Shown here: positions 18,234 through 26,142 of the stretch, one piece after another
How the letters are laid out: each line of letters begins with the position of its first letter
How positions within the stretch are numbered: the first letter of the stretch is position 1
Source of the DNA: Oceanospirillum sp964342385
GTDB taxonomy: Bacteria > Pseudomonadota > Gammaproteobacteria > Pseudomonadales > Halomonadaceae
Assembly: GCA_964342385.1 (NCBI GenBank)
Contig: CAYFGP010000016.1
Span: 1-64,000 of the forward strand
Direction of reading: 5' to 3'
DNA length: 64,000 bases
Position numbers and translations under genes: made by a program
The notes under the pieces: generated by a model
The model's database searches: none
What the model was told of the DNA's origin: nothing
What the model saw: only the letters and a program-made list of their open reading frames with translations

Positions 18234-19430
18234 ATGACAATAAGAAATAATGCTCAGTCAGAAAAGCGCCAGACATTGAAGTTACTTATGGGGGCCGGAG
18301 CTATGCTCCCCTGTGCTGCAGCTCTGGCAAACAGTAGTGCTCCAACGGCTATCCCTGGTAGTCAGGCGATTCCCGATAAACATTTCCATAGCCGAATTGA
18401 TCAGATCATTGAGCAATCGACTGCGTCACCCGTTCGCGTAGAACACTTTACAATTACACCGTCCGATCTGCCATGGAGCCAAACACTGGGAGAAGTAGAA
18501 AAAGGACAACAGGTGACCTTCCTACTCACGGGCCGCTGGTGGATTGTTAAAGCGATGGATCTTTGGGCAGAGCCTGGAGTAGCCTTCTTTAGCTGAGTTG
18601 CAGATGGTGAGCTATTTAACCCGATGCAAAATACCGGCACCATGAGGATTGAAAAAAGCGGAACTTTAGAGATTGCTCGCTCGGTAGGTGAGTTTACTGA
18701 TGACCATGGCAATCTTTTTACCCCTTTAGAGCACTACACCGCTGCAGAAGGTATCATCGAAGGCGTGGCACTGATTTGGCAGGATGACCCTCTGGATCAA
18801 ATGACTCGCTTATCTGCCACCACAGATATTGAGGGCCTAATCGGCGCTGAGCGAAACCGTCTGAACAATCTGCAAGATCTGCCCGAAGGCTGGAAATATA
18901 TGTATATGTTTGGTGACGGCGGTATTTTCACTCAAAAGCAACCGGGTCACCTGCACTGCGACACCCATAAGAATGTCGGTATCCTGCAATACGATACCAG
19001 TGTAGCAATGAGCCCCAACCTTGAACTGTCTTGGCAATGGGTGGTTGAACAACTTCCAGCAGAGGTAGCAGAGGATCAAGCCTTAAACCACGATTACCTT
19101 TCCATAGCCGTAGAGTTTGATGACGGTAAAGATATTACCTATATGTGGAGTTCGGTATTACCTGTGGGACAGGTTTTTCAGTGCCCATTACCTCGCTGGA
19201 ATACCATTGAGACCCATGTCGTTCAGCGCAGCGGTCAGGAAGAACTGGGAAAAAACCTGCAAGAACAACGCAATATCTATCAAGATTACCAAAACTATAT
19301 TGGCGGAGACGCCAGCAAAGTCACCCGCATCTGGTTAATCGCAAATAGTGTGTTCAAACGCAGTTCAGGCAAATGCAGCTACAGTGATATTGCTTTGGTA
19401 GAACAGGACAAACGCATCCAAATTCTTTAA
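18234..19430 (+). pseudogene. Secreted DUF3047 protein interrupted by one in-frame TGA
   Basis: Two frames, 18234-18596 and 18597-19430, are in the same phase and separated only by TGA at 18594-18596. Together they give 398 codons. The N-terminus (residues 1-33) is a signal peptide with a KRQTLK motif that could be a weak Tat signal. The C-terminal half matches DUF3047 proteins: LPEGWKYMYMFGDGGIF, LSWQWVVEQLPAE, DYLSIAVEFDDG, YMWSSVLPVG, RIWLIANSVF. No frameshift or other damage is seen, so this is a recent nonsense mutation, a sequencing error, or readthrough. A CGA-to-TGA change (Arg) is the simplest origin. It is divergent from gntR and probably in its regulon. The family function is unknown. 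Confidence 0.75.
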
Positions 19431-19889
19431 TTGGACTCGCTTGAAGTGCTATTTGCCCTTGTGAACAAGCAATAGCGCTTCTTAGCCCACTCAAAAACCA
19501 CTATTTCAACCTTCACCACTCTTTATTTCTGCAAATCAATCGTCTTTTACCGCAAGTACACCCACTAAATGCGGCTTAATCAAGCTAAAAACCTCACTGT
19601 AAGATCAAATGTAACGGGAAGATAAAAAACCAAAAAACAATGACAACCCATTGTATTTATTAAACTTTTAAATCATACATCCAACACCCCACAATCAAAA
19701 CTAAAGATGCATCTGACATTCCCTGACAAAGGCTGAATAGGGCTGACGTACACAGCGATTTCGGGTTGATAAGCTGTATCCAACAACTTGGGGGACACCT
19801 CACAAATTGCATAACGCAAAGTGATACCCCACCAAGTAATAAATTTTTCCCCCACATCTTTGTGTGTACTTGATAGAAAGGAAATAGTC
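19431..19889. other. Intergenic region upstream of the acidic repeat protein
   Basis: An 11-bp stem-loop (19443-19453 with 19471-19481, one G-U pair) just after the DUF3047 frame may be its terminator. The rest is AT-rich and includes the 49-bp conserved leader at 19724. Confidence 0.5.
19724..19772 (+). promoter_or_regulatory. Conserved 49-bp leader, copy 1
   Basis: It aligns without gaps to 21794-21842. Shared blocks are TGACAAAG, CTGA, GGCTGACGTACA, GG and TGATAA, at identical spacing with unrelated bases between. It lies ~118 bp before the start of the first acidic repeat gene; copy 2 lies 36 bp before the second. A shared protein-binding site or RNA element is inferred. Confidence 0.6.
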
Positions 19890-21512
19890 ATGATGTCTAC
19901 TCAAACTCAAGACTCTCAGGCTCAAACTCTGGATCTGAATACTGATACAGAACAGATGAATGCATTGTATAAGCAGTTAGACGATATCTTTGGTACGCCA
20001 AAGGAAAAACTGTCTGCAGCAGAGCAAAAACAAGCCGATGAGCTGAACAAAAAGATTGAAGCGATTCTGTCTTCAGAAGAAGACGGTGAGTTCTCTGAAC
20101 TGACTCAAGCTCAGGAAGCGGAACTGAACAAGCTGTACGATCAACTGGATGCACTGTACGGTATCAAAAGCTACGACAGCCTGAGCAAAGCGGATCAAGA
20201 GAAAGTGGATTCAATCTACGCTCAGCTAGAGAAACTGTGGTCTGAAGATTTTGATATCTTCCCATCCGATGAAACAGTTAACCCACAGATTGAAGCCATT
20301 TACGAATCTCTGGATGGTCTGTTTGGCACTCCGAAAGAGAAACTGACCGACGCAGAACAGAAGCAGGTTGATGAGCTGAACAAGAAAGTCGATGCCCTGC
20401 TGACGGTTGATAAAGACGGCAATCTGGTAGAGCTGACTGAAGCTCAGGAACAAGAGCTGGAAGGCCTGTATAAGCAGATCGATAAAATCTACGGCATTAC
20501 TGCTTACGAAGATCTAACAGCTGAGCAGCAAAAACAAGCCGATAAACTGTTTGATCAGCTGGAAGAGCTGGCCGGTGATTTCGATGGCATGGATGATGCC
20601 AACGATGAAGCTACTCAGGCACTGTACGAGCGTCTGGATAAGATCTTGGGCACTCCGAAAGAAGAACTGACTGCAGCTGAGCAGAAGCAAGTTGATGAGC
20701 TAAACGAAAAGGCCGACGCCCTGCTGGCGGAAGATAAAGATGGCAACCTGCCTGAATTGACTGAAGCTCAAGAAAAAGAGCTGGATGGCCTTTACGCTCA
20801 GATCGATAAGATCTACGGCCTGACTCCTTACGAAGATCTGACTGCTGAGCAACAGAAAGAAGTCGACAGCATCTTCGAGCAACTGGATAGCCTGGAACAG
20901 GATGATCTGGAAGGAGAAGAAGACTGGGCAGACTTCCAACCTGATGAAGCTACTCAAGGCCTGCTGGACGAACTGGACAGCATCTTCGGTACACCAAAAG
21001 CCGAACTGACTGAAGCAGAGCAAGCTCAAGTCGATAACCTGAATACTCAAATTGACAAGTTATTCGAGCCAAACGCAGATGGCGAATGGCCTGAGCTGAC
21101 TGAAGCCCAGGAGAAAGAGCTGGACGGCCTGTTTACCCAGATCGATAAAATCTACGGTGTAAAATCCTACGATGAACTGAGCAAAACTCAGCAAGAGCGT
21201 GTTGATGCGATCTTCGAACAGCTGGAATCTGGCACTATGTTCGCCGACGAAGGTGACGAAGAAGGTTCTGATGATTCTCAAATGTCTCTGTTCTCTGATG
21301 ATGACGACAGCTTCGACTTTGGCGATTGGGATGACTGGGGTGATTGGTCTGAAGATGACAATGACGACGATTGGGGTGACTGGTCTGATTGGTCTCAAGG
21401 CAATGATGACAATGACTGGGCCAACTTCGATATGTCTGACTTTGCCAACAATGATGACTCTCAAGCACTCCAGCTGACTGGCCTGAACGATTTTGACTTC
21501 TCAGGCTTCTAA
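19890..21512 (+). CDS. Acidic repeat protein with four ~120-aa repeats
   Basis: 540 aa from the ATG at 19890 (AAAGGAAATAG upstream; the longer frame from 19821 lacks a ribosome site). No signal peptide. Four tandem repeats of ~115-125 residues each contain LYxxLDxIFGTPKEKLTxAEQKQVDELN, then a DKDGNL-ELTEAQEKELDGLY segment and a YEDLTAEQQKxVDxIFEQL segment, so each is itself two or three related helical hairpins. DKDGNL resembles an EF-hand loop but lacks the first and last ligands. The last ~75 residues are rich in Asp and Trp (DWGDWS type) and the protein ends in NDFDFSGF. Very low pI. I do not know the family. The C-terminus could be a secretion signal; this is a guess. Confidence 0.75.
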   Translation: MMSTQTQDSQAQTLDLNTDTEQMNALYKQLDDIFGTPKEKLSAAEQKQADELNKKIEAILSSEEDGEFSELTQAQEAELNKLYDQLDALYGIKSYDSLSKADQEKVDSIYAQLEKLWSEDFDIFPSDETVNPQIEAIYESLDGLFGTPKEKLTDAEQKQVDELNKKVDALLTVDKDGNLVELTEAQEQELEGLYKQIDKIYGITAYEDLTAEQQKQADKLFDQLEELAGDFDGMDDANDEATQALYERLDKILGTPKEELTAAEQKQVDELNEKADALLAEDKDGNLPELTEAQEKELDGLYAQIDKIYGLTPYEDLTAEQQKEVDSIFEQLDSLEQDDLEGEEDWADFQPDEATQGLLDELDSIFGTPKAELTEAEQAQVDNLNTQIDKLFEPNADGEWPELTEAQEKELDGLFTQIDKIYGVKSYDELSKTQQERVDAIFEQLESGTMFADEGDEEGSDDSQMSLFSDDDDSFDFGDWDDWGDWSEDDNDDDWGDWSDWSQGNDDNDWANFDMSDFANNDDSQALQLTGLNDFDFSGF

Positions 21513-21521
21513 TTAGCGAAT

Positions 21522-21557
21522 ACTGTATTAAGTCTGACGAGAGTTAATACAGTTTTA
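21522..21557 (+). terminator. Intrinsic terminator of the acidic repeat gene
   Basis: Perfect 10-bp arms ACTGTATTAA and TTAATACAGT with a 12-nt loop are followed by TTTATCT. The stem is AT-rich but well placed, 10 bp past the stop. Confidence 0.75.
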
Positions 21558-21793
21558 TCTACATCCTCTTGCAAGAGTGTTATCCGTTGTGAGTCAGCGC
21601 CATCCGATTTCACAGTGGGTAGCACTCTTGTTCCGTTTCCCTTGCTCCATTTCTCTTGTTTCGCTCCTTTTGTTTGGCCCTCTTGTTGGTTATTTAGCCT
21701 GCTCTCTGGCCCTACTCTCCCTTCCCTCTTTGCACCACCATTTCTTAGCAACAAACGTCAGTAAATGTCCCTGCACCATCAACTTACAATTGC

Positions 21794-21842
21794 TGACAAA
21801 GCCTGATCACGGCTGACGTACATATGAAAATCAGGCTGATAA
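21794..21842 (+). promoter_or_regulatory. Conserved 49-bp leader, copy 2
   Basis: Gap-free match to 19724-19772 in blocks TGACAAAG, GGCTGACGTACA and TGATAA. It lies 36 bp before the ATG of the second acidic protein, so it is probably within or next to the 5' UTR. A weaker resemblance (TGATCA, CTGAC, TACATAT) appears again at ~22612-22635. Confidence 0.6.
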
Positions 21843-21878
21843 AGTTGATGCTCTAAAGAAAAAACAAGGAGTTATACA

Positions 21879-22598
21879 ATGCAAGGTATCACCTCGGCGA
21901 TCAACCAGAGCATTAATCAGCAGATTAGTGAAACCTCTGCCCAGCAAGTTAAAAATGAGCCAGCCAGCTCAACTCAGTCATCATCCTATACACCGTCCAC
22001 TGACTCTGTTTCTCTGTCCAGCCAGGGACAATCGTTAAACAAACTGGATCAGCTTTTTGGTCAAGTGGATGCCATCTACGAAAACTACATGAGCAAAAAT
22101 GATCTGAAGAAAACGGAAGAGATCTATCAAAAGCTGGAAAAGATGGGCGCAGGCCAGGATGACGAAGCTTTCAATCGTCAGGCTGAACCACTGTTTGAAC
22201 AGCTGGACAAGATTTTCTCTGACGTGGAATCCCGTTTCAGCAAACAGGATGCCGCCAAGTTAGATCAGCTGTATCAACAGATTGATCAAGAGGAAGAAGG
22301 TCAATTTGGCAAGATTGATAGCCTGGTAGAAGAGCAAGACAATCTGCTACTCAGCAAACTGAGCGCTAAAGACAAACAGCAGGTTGAAAATCTGAACAAG
22401 CAACTGGAAGCCCTGTTCTCAGGTAACTTCCAATCAGAAGAAGATCAGGAAACCATTAACTCTCTGTTCGAAAGCCTGGATAAAACCCTAAACAAAGGTT
22501 ACCAACAGCTTAACGATCAAGAAAGAGCACGAGTGGATGGTTTAAGCCAACAGATTGGCCAACTGGAAGAACAACTTGGCGATTTTAGTGACGAGTAA
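21879..22598 (+). CDS. Second acidic Leu-rich repeat protein, related to 19890 gene
   Basis: 239 aa, no signal peptide. Residues 1-50 are Gln/Ser-rich with TDSVSLSSQGQSLNKLDQL, a pattern common at the start of small gammaproteobacterial cytosolic proteins and in FlgM-like ones. The rest repeats LF-QLD-IF, LY-QID and LFESLDKTL units with AKDKQQVENLN and NDQERARVDGL spacers, closely like the repeat units of the gene at 19890. CAAGGAG precedes the ATG. The shared leader supports co-regulation. Function unknown. Confidence 0.7.
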   Translation: MQGITSAINQSINQQISETSAQQVKNEPASSTQSSSYTPSTDSVSLSSQGQSLNKLDQLFGQVDAIYENYMSKNDLKKTEEIYQKLEKMGAGQDDEAFNRQAEPLFEQLDKIFSDVESRFSKQDAAKLDQLYQQIDQEEEGQFGKIDSLVEEQDNLLLSKLSAKDKQQVENLNKQLEALFSGNFQSEEDQETINSLFESLDKTLNKGYQQLNDQERARVDGLSQQIGQLEEQLGDFSDE

Positions 22599-22620
22599 TT
22601 TACCGCTATCGTGATCAGGT

Positions 22621-22669
22621 CTGACAGCTACATATCTGCATAAAATGCAGCAAAACATGTATCTGTCAG
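22621..22669. repeat. Three-step inverted repeat after the second acidic gene
   Basis: Nested arms CTGACAG/CTGTCAG, TACAT/ATGTA and CTGCAT/ATGCAG close on an AAA loop. No T-run follows, so it is not a clear terminator. Short AGATC repeats follow it. Confidence 0.6.
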
Positions 22670-22792
22670 ATCAAATCAGATCAGATCAGATCCTACCCGC
22701 ATTTAAAGCTTCAGGTATAAGCTTACAGCCTACTGCCACATCCCACCTGATTTCACCGCTATGCAAGCTCCGGCCACCGATATCACACCAGA

Positions 22793-23175
22793 GTTTAAAT
22801 AGCCTCAACGGCTCGACTTTCAATGCACCTTACGGCAGTGCTTTTGTTGACCTTGATAACATGTCTCAATAGCCTCAACGGCTCGACTTTCAATGCACAT
22901 TTTAAGCTCGGAGGATTGTGACATGCACCCAGAGTCTCAATAGCCTCAACGGCTCGACTTTCAATGCACAAAAAGACGACAACGAAAGAGCAGAATACCA
23001 GAGTCTCAATAGCCTCAACGGCTCGACTTTCAATGCACCAATGACTGATACCCAAAAGGCGCTGCAGAAGCGTCTCAATAGCCTCAACGGCTCGACTTTC
23101 AATGCACAAGGCTGTATGTGATCATCCTGGTTGCTCTGAGTCTCAATAGCCTCAACGGCTCGACTTTCAATGCAC
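22793..23175 (-). CRISPR. CRISPR array, 6 repeats of 36 bp, 5 spacers, no cas genes nearby
   Basis: Repeats start at 22793, 22863, 22934, 23003, 23072 and 23140, each 36 bp (plus-strand ends GTCTCAAT and CAATGCAC). Five are identical; the first differs at two bases. Spacers are 34, 35, 33, 33 and 32 nt and all differ. Strand is inferred: the imperfect repeat is at the left, the right flank is AT-rich like a leader, and on the minus strand the repeat ends in ATTGAGAC, close to the ATTGAAAC handle of type I/III repeats. The plus-strand ending ATGCAC resembles some type V repeats, so subtype and direction stay open. Frames across the array are artefacts. Confidence 0.93.
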
Positions 23176-23460
23176 TGCCTACTCTGTGCCCTACTAATGA
23201 TAAGGCCTACAGCTGCAAAATTCGCTAACCACCCATTTTGCGTCATCAACCCGAGCATCATATCACGTTAAAAAGCATGATAAACAACCTAACTGTTTGA
23301 TTTTAAAGAACTCGCTAACCTACCCACGAAAAATACCACATAACCATATGATTTTATTAGAAAAAAAGACTTTATAGAAAATGAGAACTTGAGGTTAGCG
23401 ATTTTAAGCCATCTGTGGTTACAAATGGCTTAAAACAGCAAGCAATATATTTAGGTATCA
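23176..23460 (-). promoter_or_regulatory. Probable CRISPR leader region
   Basis: AT-rich, gene-free DNA next to the last perfect repeat. The 9-mer TCGCTAACC occurs at 23222 and 23312 (90 bp apart) and inverted at 23393. Leaders hold the array promoter and the spacer-integration site. Assignment rests on base composition and repeat conservation only. Confidence 0.5.
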
Positions 23461-23483
23461 GAGGTTTACGGCAGAAGTTTAAT

Positions 23484-25151
23484 TTAATCCGCCAGTGGCA
23501 ACCAGAACTGCACACATGCGCCACCTTCAGGTAGATTTGATAACTCAACACCACCCTGATGAGCACGGATAATGACATCCACAATAGCCAAGCCTAAACC
23601 AAAACCACCGGATTGACGGGAGCGGCTTTCATCTCCCCGGTTAAAGGGCTGTAGCAGATGCTCAAGTTCCTTCTCAGGGAAACCTTTGCCGTCATCGGTA
23701 ATACGGAGCACAACTCTGTTAGCTATTTGCTCAACCGAAACCATAATTTCAGTTTGGCTATAACGACAGGCATTCATAATCAGGTTGCTAATAACTACCG
23801 CAAGTAGTTCCCGATCCCCAATCACTGGCAGTTGTGCAATCGAATCGTCGATAAACTCGCACTGAACTCTAGGATCAATCTGACTCTCTTGCTCCACTAA
23901 ATCGACGACCAACTGTTTAATTTCAACAGGTTCATCATCCGGTGTCATTGGCTGACTGGCTACACGGTTTAAGCGCAATAAAGCTTGTACCAGATGCTCC
24001 ATATCATCTAGGTATTGCTGAGCCCGCCCCAGCCATTTCTCCTGCTGTTCCGGTTGAGCCTGCAACATATCGCATGCCATACGGATTCTGGCCAGCGGCG
24101 TTCTGAGTTCATGGGGTAATGCATTCATCATCACCTGCTGCTGGTTTTCCGCCTGCTCCAACTGCCAGGCCATCTGATGTAGATTACTGATCAGTACTCT
24201 TAAAGGCTCTGGCCCCCGTTCTTCAATACGATGAGCCAAATCACCTCTGGCAAAGGCGGCGGTTAGCTTCTGCAAACGCCCAACACCTCGGGTCCACCCC
24301 GTTAGCAACAGGGCATTAACCAGCAACATACAGCCGAATGATAATGCGGTGATATAAAAATCCAGTTCATCCAGCGCCTGACTACTGCGGTTATCGTATA
24401 GACGGCCATTGTCCGGGCCGAGAATCAGATAACCACCGGGCACGGAAATCGCCTGACGGTATTCGAAGAAATCATCCTCAAATGCCATTTCGTCTTCAAA
24501 GTACAGACCGTCTTCTAAATCACCATCATCCTCAAAGCCTAAGCCGTCATCCATGCTCAGACGGTCAGCAAGGCCTGCTGCACCTTCAAAACCCTCATCC
24601 TGTTCAAAACTGACCGTACCTTCAAGCTCCATCTCATCATCAAAATCCATCTCATCGCCGTATTCCATTTCATCGTCATACTCCATCATATCTTCCCTTT
24701 CGAAGATACAATCCGCATCCTCATCATTCAGGAAAGGCCAACGATTTTCATAGAACTGGCGGTCTGCAAACTGAGAGGCGATCAAAGCTGATTGAGTATT
24801 TTCCTTCTCCTGCTCGGTCAGCATTCTATCTTTGAGAGGACCACTGATCTGTGCCGGCATTGTACTCTGACGTTCCAGGCCCGCCATTTCATAAACCGGT
24901 AGATCAATAGGGTAAAAACATTCCGGGAGCTCTTCTGTAAACTCAACAGACCAATACAAGCGCCCAGCAAATCGCTGCAGCTCTTCAATAGGCGTTGTTG
25001 AGTATAAGGAAGCATAGGCCAGGTTCTGGCGTCGGAAATCAGCCAGATCAATATCGATATACCTGTCATCAAGCACTGCCTCTGAAATCATATTTGCGAG
25101 AACAGCGCCGATAAGGCTACCCAGAACGATACGAACAATAATAGAAATCAT
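23484..25151 (-). CDS. RstB-like sensor histidine kinase with acidic repeat insert
   Basis: 555 aa, longer than RstB (~430). TM1 ~4-22; periplasmic region ~25-262; TM2 ~265-285; HAMP ~286-335; HisKA with His347 in PHELRTPLARIRMACDML; ATPase with N-box NACRYS, DDGKGF and GFGLGLAI. The periplasmic part has an insert at ~142-230, extremely rich in Asp/Glu, with near-hexad repeats (MEYDDE, MEYGDE, MDFDDE) and later FEDDGDLEDG units. This acidic patch is where cations or cationic peptides would bind, by analogy with PhoQ. The gene lies 35 bp after the response regulator gene. Confidence 0.9.
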   Translation of the reverse strand: MISIIVRIVLGSLIGAVLANMISEAVLDDRYIDIDLADFRRQNLAYASLYSTTPIEELQRFAGRLYWSVEFTEELPECFYPIDLPVYEMAGLERQSTMPAQISGPLKDRMLTEQEKENTQSALIASQFADRQFYENRWPFLNDEDADCIFEREDMMEYDDEMEYGDEMDFDDEMELEGTVSFEQDEGFEGAAGLADRLSMDDGLGFEDDGDLEDGLYFEDEMAFEDDFFEYRQAISVPGGYLILGPDNGRLYDNRSSQALDELDFYITALSFGCMLLVNALLLTGWTRGVGRLQKLTAAFARGDLAHRIEERGPEPLRVLISNLHQMAWQLEQAENQQQVMMNALPHELRTPLARIRMACDMLQAQPEQQEKWLGRAQQYLDDMEHLVQALLRLNRVASQPMTPDDEPVEIKQLVVDLVEQESQIDPRVQCEFIDDSIAQLPVIGDRELLAVVISNLIMNACRYSQTEIMVSVEQIANRVVLRITDDGKGFPEKELEHLLQPFNRGDESRSRQSGGFGLGLAIVDVIIRAHQGGVELSNLPEGGACVQFWLPLAD

Positions 25152-25186
25152 AGGTGCAGTGTGACATGCCTAAGGCACAGGCGCCG

Positions 25187-25909
25187 TCAGCAATTGTCAG
25201 CCACTAACATATAACCTTTACCTCGTACGGTCTTGATCCACTCATGGCCAGGAGCCGTTTGTTGGCTTGCTTCTGTCAGTTTTTTTCTCAGTGTTGAGAT
25301 ACGCATATCGATAGAACGGTCTAAACCGTCATATTCGATACCTCTAAGGCGGGTAAACAGCTCTTCCCGCTTAAGAATTTCACCGGGCTGCTGCATAAAG
25401 AGTTTTAACAGATCAAACTCAGCATCGGATAAATCCAGTACTCGCTGAACCAAGGTTACCGCACGCTGTTTGTCATTCAAATGTAAGCGCCCTACCTGGT
25501 AACCTTCCGCTTCACTGTCGTCATGTGTGACCACATCCTGATCTTGTCGCTGGTAACGGCGCAGCTGGGCCTCTATTCGAGCGAGCAAGATCTGAGCTCT
25601 CACCGGCTTAGTAATATAATCGTCAACACCTAACTTCAGCGCAGTTACTTCTGTCAGCTCTTCGTCACGGGCGGTCAACATGATAATGATACCGGTATAG
25701 TCAGGTCGTAAACGGCGACACACCTCGAAACCGTCAATACCCGGCAGCATCATATCCAGCACGATCAAGTCAGGCTGATGTTCCAGCACCAGGCGCTCTC
25801 CCTCTTCGCCATCTTCAGCCCAAAACACCTCGTAACCCTCTATTTTCAGGAACTCCTGTACCATCTCAGCCAGAGGCAGGTCATCTTCTACTAAAACAAT
25901 TTTACTCAT
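25187..25909 (-). CDS. OmpR/RstA-like response regulator
   Basis: 240 aa. Receiver domain residues 1-118 with acidic pair E8/D9-D10, phospho-acceptor Asp52 in LDMMLPG, Thr in MLTARDE and Lys in DYITKPV. The C-terminal winged helix (~140-235) ends in DMRISTLRKKL and IKTVRGKGYML, typical of OmpR-class DNA-binding domains. First gene of a two-gene operon with the kinase. Target genes are unknown; the flanking acidic protein genes are candidates by position only. Confidence 0.92.
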   Translation of the reverse strand: MSKIVLVEDDLPLAEMVQEFLKIEGYEVFWAEDGEEGERLVLEHQPDLIVLDMMLPGIDGFEVCRRLRPDYTGIIIMLTARDEELTEVTALKLGVDDYITKPVRAQILLARIEAQLRRYQRQDQDVVTHDDSEAEGYQVGRLHLNDKQRAVTLVQRVLDLSDAEFDLLKLFMQQPGEILKREELFTRLRGIEYDGLDRSIDMRISTLRKKLTEASQQTAPGHEWIKTVRGKGYMLVADNC

Positions 25910-26142
25910 ATCGTGCTCGACCTAATTTCAGCTTATCCATCCAATATTCATCTTATTTCGAGGCCTGTTCCAACCTCATAACAAAACAATCACGATTTTA
26001 GCGTCTTTCTCACCATAAGAGCAGCTTTCAAATCTTCAGCTGACAAAGGCTTACAGTCATGACAGCTGCTGACCGCAATTTTTATACAAATATTCAATAA
26101 TCCGTTTTAGATCTAGAGACCAGTTTTAGATAGGACATGATT

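Larger units (their letters stand above)
21513..21878. other. Intergenic region between the two acidic protein genes
   Basis: It holds the terminator at 21522, a pyrimidine-rich stretch at ~21620-21735 without a credible gene, and leader copy 2 at 21794. Confidence 0.5.

Noticed and set aside
18597..18640. Selenocysteine insertion element after the TGA
   Set aside because: Only short, broken pairing is visible and the protein family is not a known selenoprotein; nonsense mutation is simpler.
19724..19772. Cyclic-di-GMP (GEMM) riboswitch as explanation of the shared leader
   Set aside because: The element is too short and lacks the conserved GEMM core; the variable segments do not pair.
22795..23261. 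Minus and plus frames giving repeated CIESRAVEAIET / CALKVEPLRLLR / SLNSLNGSTFNA peptides
   Set aside because: These are translations of the CRISPR repeats; spacing and unique spacers show it is an array, not a repeat protein.
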